64,000 bases of DNA from Marinobacter daqiaonensis (lineage in GTDB: Bacteria > Pseudomonadota > Gammaproteobacteria > Pseudomonadales > Oleiphilaceae), in the NCBI RefSeq assembly GCF_900115285.1, contig NZ_FOYW01000004.1, positions 1 to 64,000 on the forward strand, read 5' to 3'. This document shows positions 53,083-62,054 of the stretch, one piece after another (position 1 is the stretch's first letter; each line of letters begins with the position of its first letter). The notes beneath the pieces were generated by a model, which saw only the letters and a program-made list of their open reading frames with translations, was not told the origin of the DNA and made no database searches. A program made the position numbers and the translations under genes.

Positions 53083-55983
53083 ATGTCAGAGCCATGGCGC
53101 GGGCTGCCGGAGATACTGGCTGAGGATGTTTCACAGGCCTGGCCGGGACTCTTTCCCGAGGGTGTGCCTGGATGGGCAACAGACGATGTCGGTATGGGGC
53201 AGGTGGCCATTGCCCAGGCGGTTGCCCGTAGTCTGTTCCTCAGGGAAACCCTTGAGCGTCATCCCGGGCAGGTTCGGGAAATGGCTGAGGTCCGCTCTCT
53301 GGCAGAGCCGACAACGCCAGAGTTTCTCCGGCACCGGTGGCAGGACTTCCTGGCAACGGTGACGGATGAAGCATCTCTTCATCGGGCCCTGCGGCGGTTT
53401 CGTCGGGAAAGCCAGTTCCGCATGATCTGGCGGGACAGCATGGCGCTGGCCGACTTCCACGAAACCGTGGCCGCCGCCAGCGAGTTTGCCGATACCTGTA
53501 TCCAGGGCGCGCTGGACTGGCTGTATGAACAGGCCTGCGAGCAATACGGCACCCCCTACGGCCGGGACCCGGTGACCGGGAAGGAGGCCGCCCAGCCCAT
53601 GATCGTTCTGGGCATGGGCAAACTTGGCGGTCGGGAGCTGAACATCTCCTCGGACATCGACCTGATCTTTGCATTCCCCGGCAAGGGCGAAACCCTCGGC
53701 GGGCGTCGTTCCCTGGATAACCAGCAATTCTTTATCCGTCTGGGTCAGAAGCTGATTCAGGCGCTGGACCAGATCACCGCCGACGGCTTTGTTTTCAGGG
53801 TGGATATGCGTCTGCGCCCCTATGGCCAGAGCGGCGCCCTGGCTTTGAGCTTTCCCGCGCTGGAAACCTATTACCAGGACCAGGGCCGGGAATGGGAGCG
53901 CTATGCCATGGTCAAGGCCCGGGTTGTGGCTGGCGACCAGGAGGCCGGCCGCGTGCTCATGGAAAGCCTGCGTCCCTTTGTCTATCGCAAGTACATTGAT
54001 TTCAGCGCCTTTGAGTCGCTTCGCTCCATGAAGGCCATGATCAATCGTGAGGTCAGGCGAAAGGGCCTTGAGAACAACATCAAGCTGGGCAGTGGCGGGA
54101 TCCGCGAGATCGAGTTTGTGGTGCAGGCCTTCCAGTTGATTCGCGGCGGACGTGACCGGGAACTTCAGCAGCGGGAACTTCTGAACATTCTACAGGAGCT
54201 GGAAGCGCTGGAACTGCTCCCGCCGGTCGTGGTGAAAGAACTCAGGGAGGCGTACATTTTCCTGCGCAACATGGAGCACGCTCTGCAGGGCATTGAAGAC
54301 AAGCAGACCCAGTTATTGCCAGACGACGAACCGGGACAGGCCCGGGTGGCCCTGATCATGGGCTATGACAGCTGGCAGGCCTGTATCGGGACGCTCAACG
54401 AACATCGGGAAAAGGTCGCCCGGCACTTCGCTGACATTATTACGCTGGAGGATGAAGACGAGGAGTCCACGGACCTGGATGAAGCCTGGCAGGAACTGTG
54501 GCTGGCGGAAATGGACGACGAGACCGCGGCTGGCTGGCTCCGGGAACAGGGTTTTGAGGAGCCGGAAGCGAGCCTTGGGCTGCTCAAGGAGCTTCGTGAC
54601 AGTCGCACCATCCAGGTCATGCAGACCCAGGGCCGACACAGACTGAACCAGTTCATGCCAGTTTTGCTGGAAGCCCTGAGTCATGTCGAGCAACCTTCAG
54701 AGACCCTGTCCCGTGTGCTTCAACTGGTGGAGGCGATTCTTCGCCGCACCGCTTACATGGTGCTGCTGCTGGAAAATCCCGGAGCCCGGAGCCAGCTGGT
54801 CAGGCTTTGCAATGAAAGCCCCTGGATCGCCCGCCAGCTGGCGGAGACGCCGTTACTGCTGGATGAGCTGCTCAATGCGGAGAGCCTCTACCACCCCCCC
54901 GCCAAGGCGGAGCTCCAGGACGATCTGCGCCAGCAGATGCTGCGGATACCCTACGAGGACCTTGAGGAGCAGATGGAATCCCTGCGCCATTTCAAGAAGG
55001 CCCATATTCTGCGGGTTGCCGCATCTGAGTTGCGGGGTACGCTTCCATTGATGAAGGTAAGCGACTACCTGACCTGGATTGCCGAGGTGGTGCTGGACCA
55101 TGTGGTGGATGTGGCGTTTTCCAATCTTGTAAGCCGTCACGGCTACCCCCGGCGCACCGATGGCTCGGCCTGTGATACCGATTTTGCCATCGTGGGCTAC
55201 GGCAAACTCGGTGGTCTGGAGCTGGGCTACACCTCGGACCTGGACCTGGTGTTCATTCATGATGCGGACCCGGAGCAGTCCACGGACGGGGACAAACCGA
55301 TCGACAACGCCGTGTTCTACACCCGTCTCGGACAGCGGATCGTGCATATCCTGAGTACCCAGACACCGTCGGGGCAGCTCTACGAGGTGGATATGCGGTT
55401 GAGGCCATCCGGAAGCTCCGGCCTGCTTGTCAGCACCCTGCCGGCTTTTGAGAAATACCAGCGTAACGACGCCTGGACCTGGGAGCATCAGGCACTTGCC
55501 CGGGCGCGAGGTGTTGCCGGCAGTGAAGCGACCCTGGAAAAGTTCGAGGCCCTGCGCCACGACATCCTCTGCCAGCATCGCGACCCGGCAAAGCTCCGTA
55601 AGGAGGTGATGGAAATGCGCGAGAAGATGCGTGACAGTCTCGGTACGCCAGAGGCAAAGCGACAGGAGACGTTCCACGTCAAGCACGACACCGGCGGCCT
55701 GATTGATATCGAGTTCCTGGTTCAGTACCTGATGCTGGCCAATTCGGAGAAGCATCCCGAGCTGACCCAGTGGTCCGACAATATCCGCCAGCTCGAGGAA
55801 CTGGGCCGGGCCGGTGTAATGCCGGTAGAGGACACCGAAAAGCTGCGGGAAACCTATATCACCCTGCGTTCCACCATCCATCGGCGGGCCCTGCAGAACC
55901 TCAACAGTCAGGTCAGCGGCGATGCCTTCCCGGAGGAGCGTGAGTATGTCCGGCGGATGTGGAAAAGCGTGATGATTGATTAG
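53083..55983 (+). CDS. glnE: Glutamate-ammonia ligase adenylyltransferase/deadenylylase
   Basis: A 966-residue two-domain enzyme that adds and removes AMP on glutamine synthetase (Tyr-398 of the GlnA here). Two nucleotidyltransferase cores are seen: GMGKLGGRELNISSDIDLIF starting at residue 177 (N-terminal, deadenylylation) and GYGKLGGLELGYTSDLDLVF starting at residue 705 (C-terminal, adenylylation), each with the metal-binding SDxD. Full length. Its neighbour order glnE-ilvE matches the Pseudomonas LPS core locus. Confidence 0.97.
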   Translation: MSEPWRGLPEILAEDVSQAWPGLFPEGVPGWATDDVGMGQVAIAQAVARSLFLRETLERHPGQVREMAEVRSLAEPTTPEFLRHRWQDFLATVTDEASLHRALRRFRRESQFRMIWRDSMALADFHETVAAASEFADTCIQGALDWLYEQACEQYGTPYGRDPVTGKEAAQPMIVLGMGKLGGRELNISSDIDLIFAFPGKGETLGGRRSLDNQQFFIRLGQKLIQALDQITADGFVFRVDMRLRPYGQSGALALSFPALETYYQDQGREWERYAMVKARVVAGDQEAGRVLMESLRPFVYRKYIDFSAFESLRSMKAMINREVRRKGLENNIKLGSGGIREIEFVVQAFQLIRGGRDRELQQRELLNILQELEALELLPPVVVKELREAYIFLRNMEHALQGIEDKQTQLLPDDEPGQARVALIMGYDSWQACIGTLNEHREKVARHFADIITLEDEDEESTDLDEAWQELWLAEMDDETAAGWLREQGFEEPEASLGLLKELRDSRTIQVMQTQGRHRLNQFMPVLLEALSHVEQPSETLSRVLQLVEAILRRTAYMVLLLENPGARSQLVRLCNESPWIARQLAETPLLLDELLNAESLYHPPAKAELQDDLRQQMLRIPYEDLEEQMESLRHFKKAHILRVAASELRGTLPLMKVSDYLTWIAEVVLDHVVDVAFSNLVSRHGYPRRTDGSACDTDFAIVGYGKLGGLELGYTSDLDLVFIHDADPEQSTDGDKPIDNAVFYTRLGQRIVHILSTQTPSGQLYEVDMRLRPSGSSGLLVSTLPAFEKYQRNDAWTWEHQALARARGVAGSEATLEKFEALRHDILCQHRDPAKLRKEVMEMREKMRDSLGTPEAKRQETFHVKHDTGGLIDIEFLVQYLMLANSEKHPELTQWSDNIRQLEELGRAGVMPVEDTEKLRETYITLRSTIHRRALQNLNSQVSGDAFPEEREYVRRMWKSVMID

Positions 55984-56039
55984 CGTTTTTCCTGCTAAAC
56001 TGCCGGCTTTCCGAAAACCGCTTTCTAGGAGCAGATACG

Positions 56040-56966
56040 ATGTCAATGGCTGATCGCGATGGCCTGATCTGGATGGATGGTGAAATGGTTCCCTGGCGGG
56101 AAGCCAAAACCCACGTCCTGACCCATACCCTGCACTACGGCCTGGGATGTTTTGAGGGTGTGCGGGCTTATAACACTGAGAAGGGTCCGGCCATTTTCCG
56201 CCTGAAGGAGCATACCGACCGTCTGTTCCGGTCCGCCCATATCCTGAACATGAAGATGCCCTTTACCAAAGAGCAGCTCAACGATGCCCAGTGCCGGTCG
56301 GTCCGGGAAAACAACCTGGACGAGGCCTACCTGCGTCCCATGGTATTCCTGGGGTCCGAAGGCATGGGCCTGCGGGCGGATAACCTGAAGGTGCACGTTA
56401 TGGTTGCCGCCTGGAGCTGGCCTTCCTACATGTCGCCGGAAGCCAAGGAGCTGGGCATCAAGGTTCGCACCTCCTCCTACACCCGGCACCATGTAAACAT
56501 CACCATGTGCAAGGCGAAGGCCAATGGCAACTACATCAACTCCATGCTGGCTCTGAATGAGGCCATTGCCTGTGGTTGTGAGGAAGCCCTTCTCCTTGAC
56601 AACGAAGGTTACGTGGCGGAAGGCTCCGGTGAAAACATCTTTATCTTCCGTGACGGCGTTCTGCACACGCCTGAGCTCACCTCCTGCCTGGAGGGAATCA
56701 CCCGGCAGACCATCATGGATTTCTGTAAGGAAGAGGGTATCCCGGTTCGCGAGCGCCGCATCACACGTGATGAGGTCTACATTGCGGAAGAGGCCTTCTT
56801 CACCGGTACCGCCGCCGAGGTGCTTCCCATCCGTGAGCTGGATGGTCGTGTGATCGGTGAAGGCAAGCGGGGCCCGCTGACGGAGAAACTGCAGGCCAAG
56901 TACTTTGACGCTGTCAAAGGCAGGTTGGCTAACCGGAGCGAGTGGCTGACCCCGGTCAGCGGCTGA
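56040..56966 (+). CDS. ilvE: Branched-chain amino acid aminotransferase
   Basis: A 308-residue fold type IV PLP enzyme that makes or degrades Leu, Ile and Val with 2-oxoglutarate. The start MSMADRDGLIWMDGEMV is the Pseudomonas form; Lys-160, just before ANGNYINSML, is the PLP lysine. VAEGSGENIFIFRDG and TRQTIMDFCKEEGIPV are diagnostic. AGGAGC precedes the ATG. It lies 56 bases after glnE, and no strong terminator intervenes. Confidence 0.96.
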   Translation: MSMADRDGLIWMDGEMVPWREAKTHVLTHTLHYGLGCFEGVRAYNTEKGPAIFRLKEHTDRLFRSAHILNMKMPFTKEQLNDAQCRSVRENNLDEAYLRPMVFLGSEGMGLRADNLKVHVMVAAWSWPSYMSPEAKELGIKVRTSSYTRHHVNITMCKAKANGNYINSMLALNEAIACGCEEALLLDNEGYVAEGSGENIFIFRDGVLHTPELTSCLEGITRQTIMDFCKEEGIPVRERRITRDEVYIAEEAFFTGTAAEVLPIRELDGRVIGEGKRGPLTEKLQAKYFDAVKGRLANRSEWLTPVSG

Positions 56967-57086
56967 TTAACGCTGGTTTCACAGGCCGCCGTGTGCTGTT
57001 CGCCAGCGCGGCGGCCTTATCATTTGAGGAGCCGGGTGCCCGTTGGGCTCGCCCGGACACCGTGAATCAACAAGCAGGAAAACATC

Positions 57087-57491
57087 ATGGCAGACGTCAT
57101 CAGGGTTCCCGTCTCTTTTGGTGAGGTGCTGGACAAGATCACCATCCTGGAAATCAAGTCGGAGCGTATCAAGGACGATGCCAAGCTGAAGAATGTCCGG
57201 CTTGAGCTGGACGAACTGACCGCCACCTGGAACGAGGCGGTACCCGACCAGAAACGCATTGCCGACCTGCGCAGTCAGCTCAAGGCGGTGAATGAAGAGC
57301 TGTGGGAAATCGAAGACGATATTCGCGACCAGGAAGCGGAGCAGGACTTCGGATCACGGTTTATCGAGCTGGCCCGGTCAGTCTACATCACCAACGACAG
57401 GCGTGCGGCGATCAAGAAAGACGTAAACCTGGCGCTGGGATCCCGCTTCGTGGAAGAGAAGTCCTACCAGGATTACACCGCCAAAAAGTGA
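57087..57491 (+). CDS. DUF6165 family protein
   Basis: A 134-residue soluble protein, mostly helical and coiled-coil in appearance (NVRLELDELTATWNEAVPDQ; LRSQLKAVNEELWEIEDDIR), starting MADVIRVPVSFGEVLDKIT. I recognise it as DUF6165, a family without known function that, from memory, is often found in LPS or surface polysaccharide loci. No signal peptide. Here it lies between ilvE and a glycosyltransferase, which fits that pattern. AGGAAAACATC precedes the ATG. Confidence 0.75.
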   Translation: MADVIRVPVSFGEVLDKITILEIKSERIKDDAKLKNVRLELDELTATWNEAVPDQKRIADLRSQLKAVNEELWEIEDDIRDQEAEQDFGSRFIELARSVYITNDRRAAIKKDVNLALGSRFVEEKSYQDYTAKK

Positions 57492-57527
57492 GCTTTGGCC
57501 GCTGAATAACGCGGAAAAAAGAATGAT

Positions 57528-57703
57528 TAGCCACGGAAGACACGGAAAAACACGGAAGAAGAAAAATGGGCCACGGACCCTCACGGACAAAAGATTCGAT
57601 ACTTAAATAAATTTTCTGTCTTTGTCCGTGCAAGTCCGTGAGTGTCCGTGTCTAATCTTCTTTAAGTCTTTTTATTTCCGTGTCCTTCCGTGGATTCCGT
57701 GGC
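57528..57703. repeat. CACGGA two-tier palindrome, copy 2
   Basis: A 176-base imperfect palindrome related to copy 1 (46153-46324), with the same two tiers: outer arms with CACGGAA units (57528-57560; 57671-57703) and inner arms with CACGGAC units (57570-57590; 57622-57654), around a similar A/T-rich apical segment with TTTTCTGTCTT. It lies between convergent genes and contains the glycosyltransferase stop codon. Confidence 0.8.
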
Positions 57704-58771
57704 CAAATCCCGATCTTTTTCAGCAATCCAGCGGTCCAGCATGTCCGTGGCGTCGTTTACGGTTACCATTTTCATGGCACCCTCGAACTCGGCCTTGGCT
57801 CCCCAGCGGGCCTGGTCCAGGGTCTGGCCGGTGAATTTCTCAAGGGCTTCGGGATAACGGTTCACGCACCACTGCAGGGAATTGTAGGGACCTGAGCGAT
57901 CAGGATTGCTGGCGGCGAACAGGCCCAGGACATCCGTGCCCATGGCGCTGGCGATATGGGCCGGGCCGGTGTCTGGAGCCACAACGAGATCCGTGTGGTA
58001 GAGCAGGGCCGCCAGTTGCTTGAGGGTGTCCTTTCCGCAGATGTTGTGGGCCGGCTCCTCCATGACCTCTTCGATCGCTGCGCAGTATTCCACTTCAAAT
58101 GGAGCCGGACTGCCCACCAGGATTACCTTCATGCCATGCTCACCCGCCGCGTGATCCGCCAATCGGGCATAGCGTTCCGCAGGCCAGTTTCGAAGGGTAT
58201 GGCTGGCACACGGGCTGATCACCAGGTTTTTTCTGTCTTCGGCCAGCTGCTTCCGGGCGAAGGCATGGTCGCCGTCGCTCAGGGGGATGGTCCAGCGCGG
58301 CGGCGCAGGCTCCAGGCCGAGGGGTTCCAGAAAACTGGCGAGACAGTCCCGAACGTGTTGCCGTACAGCCGGCGCAATGCGCCGATTGATGAACAGGCCG
58401 TGCAGGTCCTTGCTGCGGTCCCGGTCATAACCGACCTTGATCCTGGCGGGGATCATTGCGGCGGCAAGATTTGCCCTCAAAGCCACCTGCATATGCAGAA
58501 GCGCGTCGAACTGACGGTCTCTGAGGATTCTGCGGAGCTCCAGATAACCTTTCCAGCCGGATTTCTTGTCGAAAACGATGAACTCTACCCCGGGCAGGTC
58601 GCCAATGAGCTTTGCCTCGATCTTGCCAATCACCCAGGTGATCTTTGCATCGGGGAGCTGTTCCTGAAGGCTCAGGACAACCGGAACGACGTGGGTGACA
58701 TCGCCGATGGCGGAGAGGCGGAGTATGCAGATGGAGTTGATCAAGGATCTGTCCGTCAATTTCTGAACCAT
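57662..58771 (-). CDS. Family 9 glycosyltransferase (heptosyltransferase-like)
   Basis: A 369-residue GT-B enzyme like the WaaC/WaaF/WaaQ heptosyltransferases of LPS core assembly. CILRLSAIGDVTHVVPVV is the family start; DLVVAPDTGPAHIASAMG at about residues 264-281 is the C-terminal sugar-nucleotide binding signature. The acceptor sugar cannot be told. The last 15 or so residues (ATESTEGHGNKKT at the end) are read from the CACGGA repeat, so the native C-terminus was probably shorter. It is divergent from the kinase gene. Confidence 0.88.
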   Translation of the reverse strand: MVQKLTDRSLINSICILRLSAIGDVTHVVPVVLSLQEQLPDAKITWVIGKIEAKLIGDLPGVEFIVFDKKSGWKGYLELRRILRDRQFDALLHMQVALRANLAAAMIPARIKVGYDRDRSKDLHGLFINRRIAPAVRQHVRDCLASFLEPLGLEPAPPRWTIPLSDGDHAFARKQLAEDRKNLVISPCASHTLRNWPAERYARLADHAAGEHGMKVILVGSPAPFEVEYCAAIEEVMEEPAHNICGKDTLKQLAALLYHTDLVVAPDTGPAHIASAMGTDVLGLFAASNPDRSGPYNSLQWCVNRYPEALEKFTGQTLDQARWGAKAEFEGAMKMVTVNDATDMLDRWIAEKDRDLATESTEGHGNKKT

Positions 58772-58883
58772 GTTGTAGAGCCACTGGCCCTGCGCTTGCT
58801 AAACTGGCGCCATTCTAGCCTACTCTTCGCCCCGTCGTCCTCTCCGGGGCCAGGGTCAGGCGGTCCGACCGAAGGGTGCCTTG

Positions 58884-59552
58884 ATGCTGGTTGTCAGTCC
58901 CGGATACGAGCAGGTGACAGAAGCCTGGTTTGAGCCGGAATTCTGGGGAGATCGCGCCAGCGCGGTATCTTCAGGGGGGCGCGGTAGCGCCTGGTTTGTT
59001 CATTCGGAAGTGGGAGACCTGGTCCTGCGTCATTATCGGCGCGGCGGGCTCATGGCTCGCATGTCGGACCGGAGTTATGTGTATACCGGAATGGAACGCA
59101 CCCGCTCTCTACGGGAGTTCCGGCTGCTTTCCACGCTGTATGAGAGAGGGCTCCCCGTTCCCGAGCCCGTTGCGGCCTGGTCCGGCCATTACCATGGACT
59201 GTGGTACCATTCCGCAATTCTTCTTGCCCGCATCGCCAATGCCATTACGTTGCCAGAGGTTCCGGATCTTACGGATCGGTCTCTCTGGAGCAACGTGGGA
59301 AAAACCATCCGTCGATTTCACGATCAGGGTCTGGATCATGTGGACCTCAACTGCGATAACCTGTTAATTGCGGATGGAAAGGTCTACCTGATTGATTTCG
59401 ACCGATGCCGGCTGCGCTCCACTTCGGGCGGCCAGAATTGGAAATCCCGCAACCTCAATCGGCTAAAACGCTCGGTCGACAAACGGTGTTCCCGATTACC
59501 TGAGCAGCAGCGAGAAAGTCTGTGGCAGGATCTGCTAAAATCCTATGGCTGA
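58884..59552 (+). CDS. kdkA: Kdo-kinase-like LPS kinase
   Basis: A 222-residue protein kinase-fold enzyme of the LPS kinase type, resembling Haemophilus KdkA, which phosphorylates the Kdo of the inner core. The catalytic loop DHVDLNCDNLL gives Asp-154 and Asn-159; the metal site DFD is at 171-173; HYRRGG and RMSDRSYVYTG lie in the N-lobe. ATG 58884 is preceded by AAGGGTG; a TTG directly before it is ignored. Its place beside a core glycosyltransferase supports the role; WaaP-type specificity is not excluded. Confidence 0.82.
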   Translation: MLVVSPGYEQVTEAWFEPEFWGDRASAVSSGGRGSAWFVHSEVGDLVLRHYRRGGLMARMSDRSYVYTGMERTRSLREFRLLSTLYERGLPVPEPVAAWSGHYHGLWYHSAILLARIANAITLPEVPDLTDRSLWSNVGKTIRRFHDQGLDHVDLNCDNLLIADGKVYLIDFDRCRLRSTSGGQNWKSRNLNRLKRSVDKRCSRLPEQQRESLWQDLLKSYG

Positions 59553-59892
59553 ATGTATCTGTTTCATAACCGGTCCCGCCCACTACGTTGAGCGGCTCGC
59601 CATGTACTTTTGCAGCGGCCCTTTGCCAAACCCATCTGCAAACCTGGTCGCAAAGTGGCAGGTGCGTCCCCCTGCTTAACCTCAGTACATTCCGCAGGCC
59701 TGTGTCCAGGGGCGGAACTATGGTGATTGTTACGATCAAATGACCGGGTCCGGGTCCGGGAGCGTTTTTTTCGAAGCGAGCAGGCACCTGGAACCATATT
59801 TACAATCCGGGGTTCAGCGACCAGCTTGTTCCCCCCAGGAGGGCCACGAGGCGTCGTGGTCCTCAGAAATAGCTAACGCGGAAGACATCACT
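59553..59892. other. Intergenic region upstream of pseB
   Basis: 340 bases without a recognised gene. It includes a G/C-rich stretch with tandem GGTCCG units (59744-59757) and a hairpin just ahead of pseB (listed separately). I could not identify a promoter or a terminator for the kinase gene with confidence. Confidence 0.6.
59839..59864 (+). promoter_or_regulatory. Hairpin in the pseB leader
   Basis: An 11-bp imperfect inverted repeat (GAGGGCCACGA at 59839-59849 and TCGTGGTCCTC at 59854-59864, ten of eleven paired) with a four-base loop, 28 bases before the pseB start. It has no T-run, so it is more likely an mRNA structure or operator than a terminator. Confidence 0.4.
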
Positions 59893-60891
59893 ATGTTGCA
59901 AGGTAAAACAATCCTGGTCACAGGCGGCACCGGATCCTTCGGTCACAAGTTCATTCCCATGACCCTGGAAAAGTACAACCCGAAGAAAATCATCGTTTTT
60001 TCCAGGGACGAGATGAAACAGTGGGAAATGGCCAAGCTTTTCCAGGGAGATGACCGCCTGCGGTTCTTCATCGGTGATGTGCGCGATCGGGACAGGCTGT
60101 ACCGGGCACTGGATGGTGTCGATTATGTTGTCCACGCAGCGGCCACCAAGATTGTTCCCACGGCGGAGTACAATCCGTTCGAGTGCGTGAAGACCAACAT
60201 CCACGGTGCCATGAACCTTATCGATGCCGCCATCGACAAGGGCGTGAAAGGCGTGGTCGCCCTGTCCACGGACAAGGCCAGCAGCCCGATCAATCTGTAC
60301 GGTGCCACCAAGCTTGCCTCTGACAAGCTGTTCGTGGCCGGCAACTCCTATTCCGGTGGACATGAGACCCGCTTCTCCGTGGTGCGGTATGGCAACGTCA
60401 TGGGCTCCCGCGGCTCTGTCATCCCGTTCTTCATGTCTATTCGCGACCGTGGCGTGCTGCCGATCACCGACCCTCGCATGACCCGCTTCATGATTTCACT
60501 GGAGCAGGGTGTGGAGCTTGTCTGGCACGCATTCGAGGACATGGAAGGCGGTGAAATCTACGTCAAGAAGATCCCCTCCATGAACGTGACCGACCTGGCC
60601 CGGGTAGTGGCACCGGATGCAAAGCAGGAAGTGGTGGGCATCCGCCCGGGCGAAAAACTCCACGAGCAGATGATCGGTGCGGAGGACGCCTATTACACCT
60701 ACGAGTATCCCGAGCACTACAAGATCCTGCCGGTGATCAACAACTGGGACCAGGACGTCAATCGCATCAAGGACGGCAAAAAGGTGGAAGAGGGCTTTAT
60801 CTATTCCAGCGACAACAACACCGAGTGGATGGCAGACGAAGAGCTGAAGGCCTGGATTGACACCCACTACAGCGAAATCGGAAAGATCTGA
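59893..60891 (+). CDS. pseB: UDP-GlcNAc 4,6-dehydratase (inverting), PseB
   Basis: A 332-residue SDR enzyme, the first step of CMP-pseudaminic acid synthesis: UDP-GlcNAc to the 4-keto-L-altro sugar. NAD(P) motif GGTGSFG at residues 11-17; catalytic STDKASSPINLYGATK with Asp-127, Lys-128, Tyr-136 and Lys-140, the FlaA1-type set. I chose ATG 59893; a longer frame from 59740 would include the leader hairpin. It heads the gene run pseB-pseC-pseF-pseG-pseH. Confidence 0.95.
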   Translation: MLQGKTILVTGGTGSFGHKFIPMTLEKYNPKKIIVFSRDEMKQWEMAKLFQGDDRLRFFIGDVRDRDRLYRALDGVDYVVHAAATKIVPTAEYNPFECVKTNIHGAMNLIDAAIDKGVKGVVALSTDKASSPINLYGATKLASDKLFVAGNSYSGGHETRFSVVRYGNVMGSRGSVIPFFMSIRDRGVLPITDPRMTRFMISLEQGVELVWHAFEDMEGGEIYVKKIPSMNVTDLARVVAPDAKQEVVGIRPGEKLHEQMIGAEDAYYTYEYPEHYKILPVINNWDQDVNRIKDGKKVEEGFIYSSDNNTEWMADEELKAWIDTHYSEIGKI

Positions 60892-60893
60892 TC

Positions 60894-62054
60894 ATGATTC
60901 CCTATGGCAAGCAGGACATCAGCCAGGCGGATATAGACGCGGTGGTGGCGGTACTGGAGTCGGATTTCCTGACCCAGGGGCCCATGGTCCCGCGTTTCGA
61001 GCAAGTGGTGGCGGACCATGTGGGCGCCCGCCACGCCGTCGCAGTCAACAGTGCCACCTCCGCTCTGCACATTGCCTGTCTTGCCCTGGATCTCGGGCCC
61101 GGCGACTGGCTGTGGACGTCACCGGTGACCTTTGTGGCATCCGCCAACTGTGGTCTTTACTGCGGCGCCAGTGTGGACTTCGTGGACATCGATCCTGCCA
61201 CCTATAACCTGTGCCCGAAGGCCCTCAGGACCAAGCTGGAACAGGCCAGGGTCGAGGGGCGGCTACCCAAGGTGGTGGTCGCGGTACATCTGTGCGGCCA
61301 GCCCTGTGACATGGCTGCTATCGGTGAGCTGGCACAGGAGTATGGGTTCAGGGTGATCGAGGATGCCTCCCATGCCATAGGAGGGAAGTATCAGGGCGAA
61401 TTCATTGGCAACGGACGTCACAGCGACATCACGGTGTTCAGTTTTCATCCGGTGAAAATCGTCACCACCGCCGAAGGCGGAATGGCGCTGACCAATGACG
61501 ACCAGCTGGCCAACCGCCTGAACCTGCTGCGCAGCCATGGCATCACCCGGGATCCGGCTCTGATGACCCACGAGCCCGATGGTCCCTGGTACTACCAGCA
61601 GGTGGACCTGGGCTTCAATTACCGGATGACGGAGCTACAGGGGGCCCTCGGCGTGAGCCAGATGAGCCGGCTTGATCAGTATGTGGCCCGACGCCACGAG
61701 CTTGCCCGCCGTTACGATGATTTGTTGGCCCACCTGCCCGTGACCACCCCTTGGCAGCACTCCGACAGCTACTCAGGCCTGCATCTTTACGTCGTTCGGC
61801 TGCAGCTCGACAAGATCAGCGCGAGTCACCGGCAGGTGTTTGAGCGGCTTCGAGACGGGGGTATCGGCGTCAACCTCCACTATATTCCGGTCCATCTGCA
61901 GCCCTGGTACCGCCAACTGGGGTTCCGGGCGGGGCAGTTCCCCGAGGCGGAGCGTTATTACGCCGAGGCCATCAGCCTGCCTTTGTTCCCCACCATGACC
62001 ACTGAAGAGCAACACGAAGTGGTGCAGGCCCTGGAAGAGGCCCTGGAACAATGA
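60894..62054 (+). CDS. pseC: UDP-4-amino-4,6-dideoxy-AltNAc transaminase, PseC
   Basis: A 386-residue DegT/DnrJ-type PLP aminotransferase that aminates the PseB product. The PLP lysine is Lys-188 in FSFHPVKIVTTAEGG; VIEDASHAIGGKYQG is typical. It starts two bases after pseB and overlaps pseF as ATGA. The N-terminal IPYGKQDISQADIDAV matches PseC enzymes. Confidence 0.94.
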   Translation: MIPYGKQDISQADIDAVVAVLESDFLTQGPMVPRFEQVVADHVGARHAVAVNSATSALHIACLALDLGPGDWLWTSPVTFVASANCGLYCGASVDFVDIDPATYNLCPKALRTKLEQARVEGRLPKVVVAVHLCGQPCDMAAIGELAQEYGFRVIEDASHAIGGKYQGEFIGNGRHSDITVFSFHPVKIVTTAEGGMALTNDDQLANRLNLLRSHGITRDPALMTHEPDGPWYYQQVDLGFNYRMTELQGALGVSQMSRLDQYVARRHELARRYDDLLAHLPVTTPWQHSDSYSGLHLYVVRLQLDKISASHRQVFERLRDGGIGVNLHYIPVHLQPWYRQLGFRAGQFPEAERYYAEAISLPLFPTMTTEEQHEVVQALEEALEQ

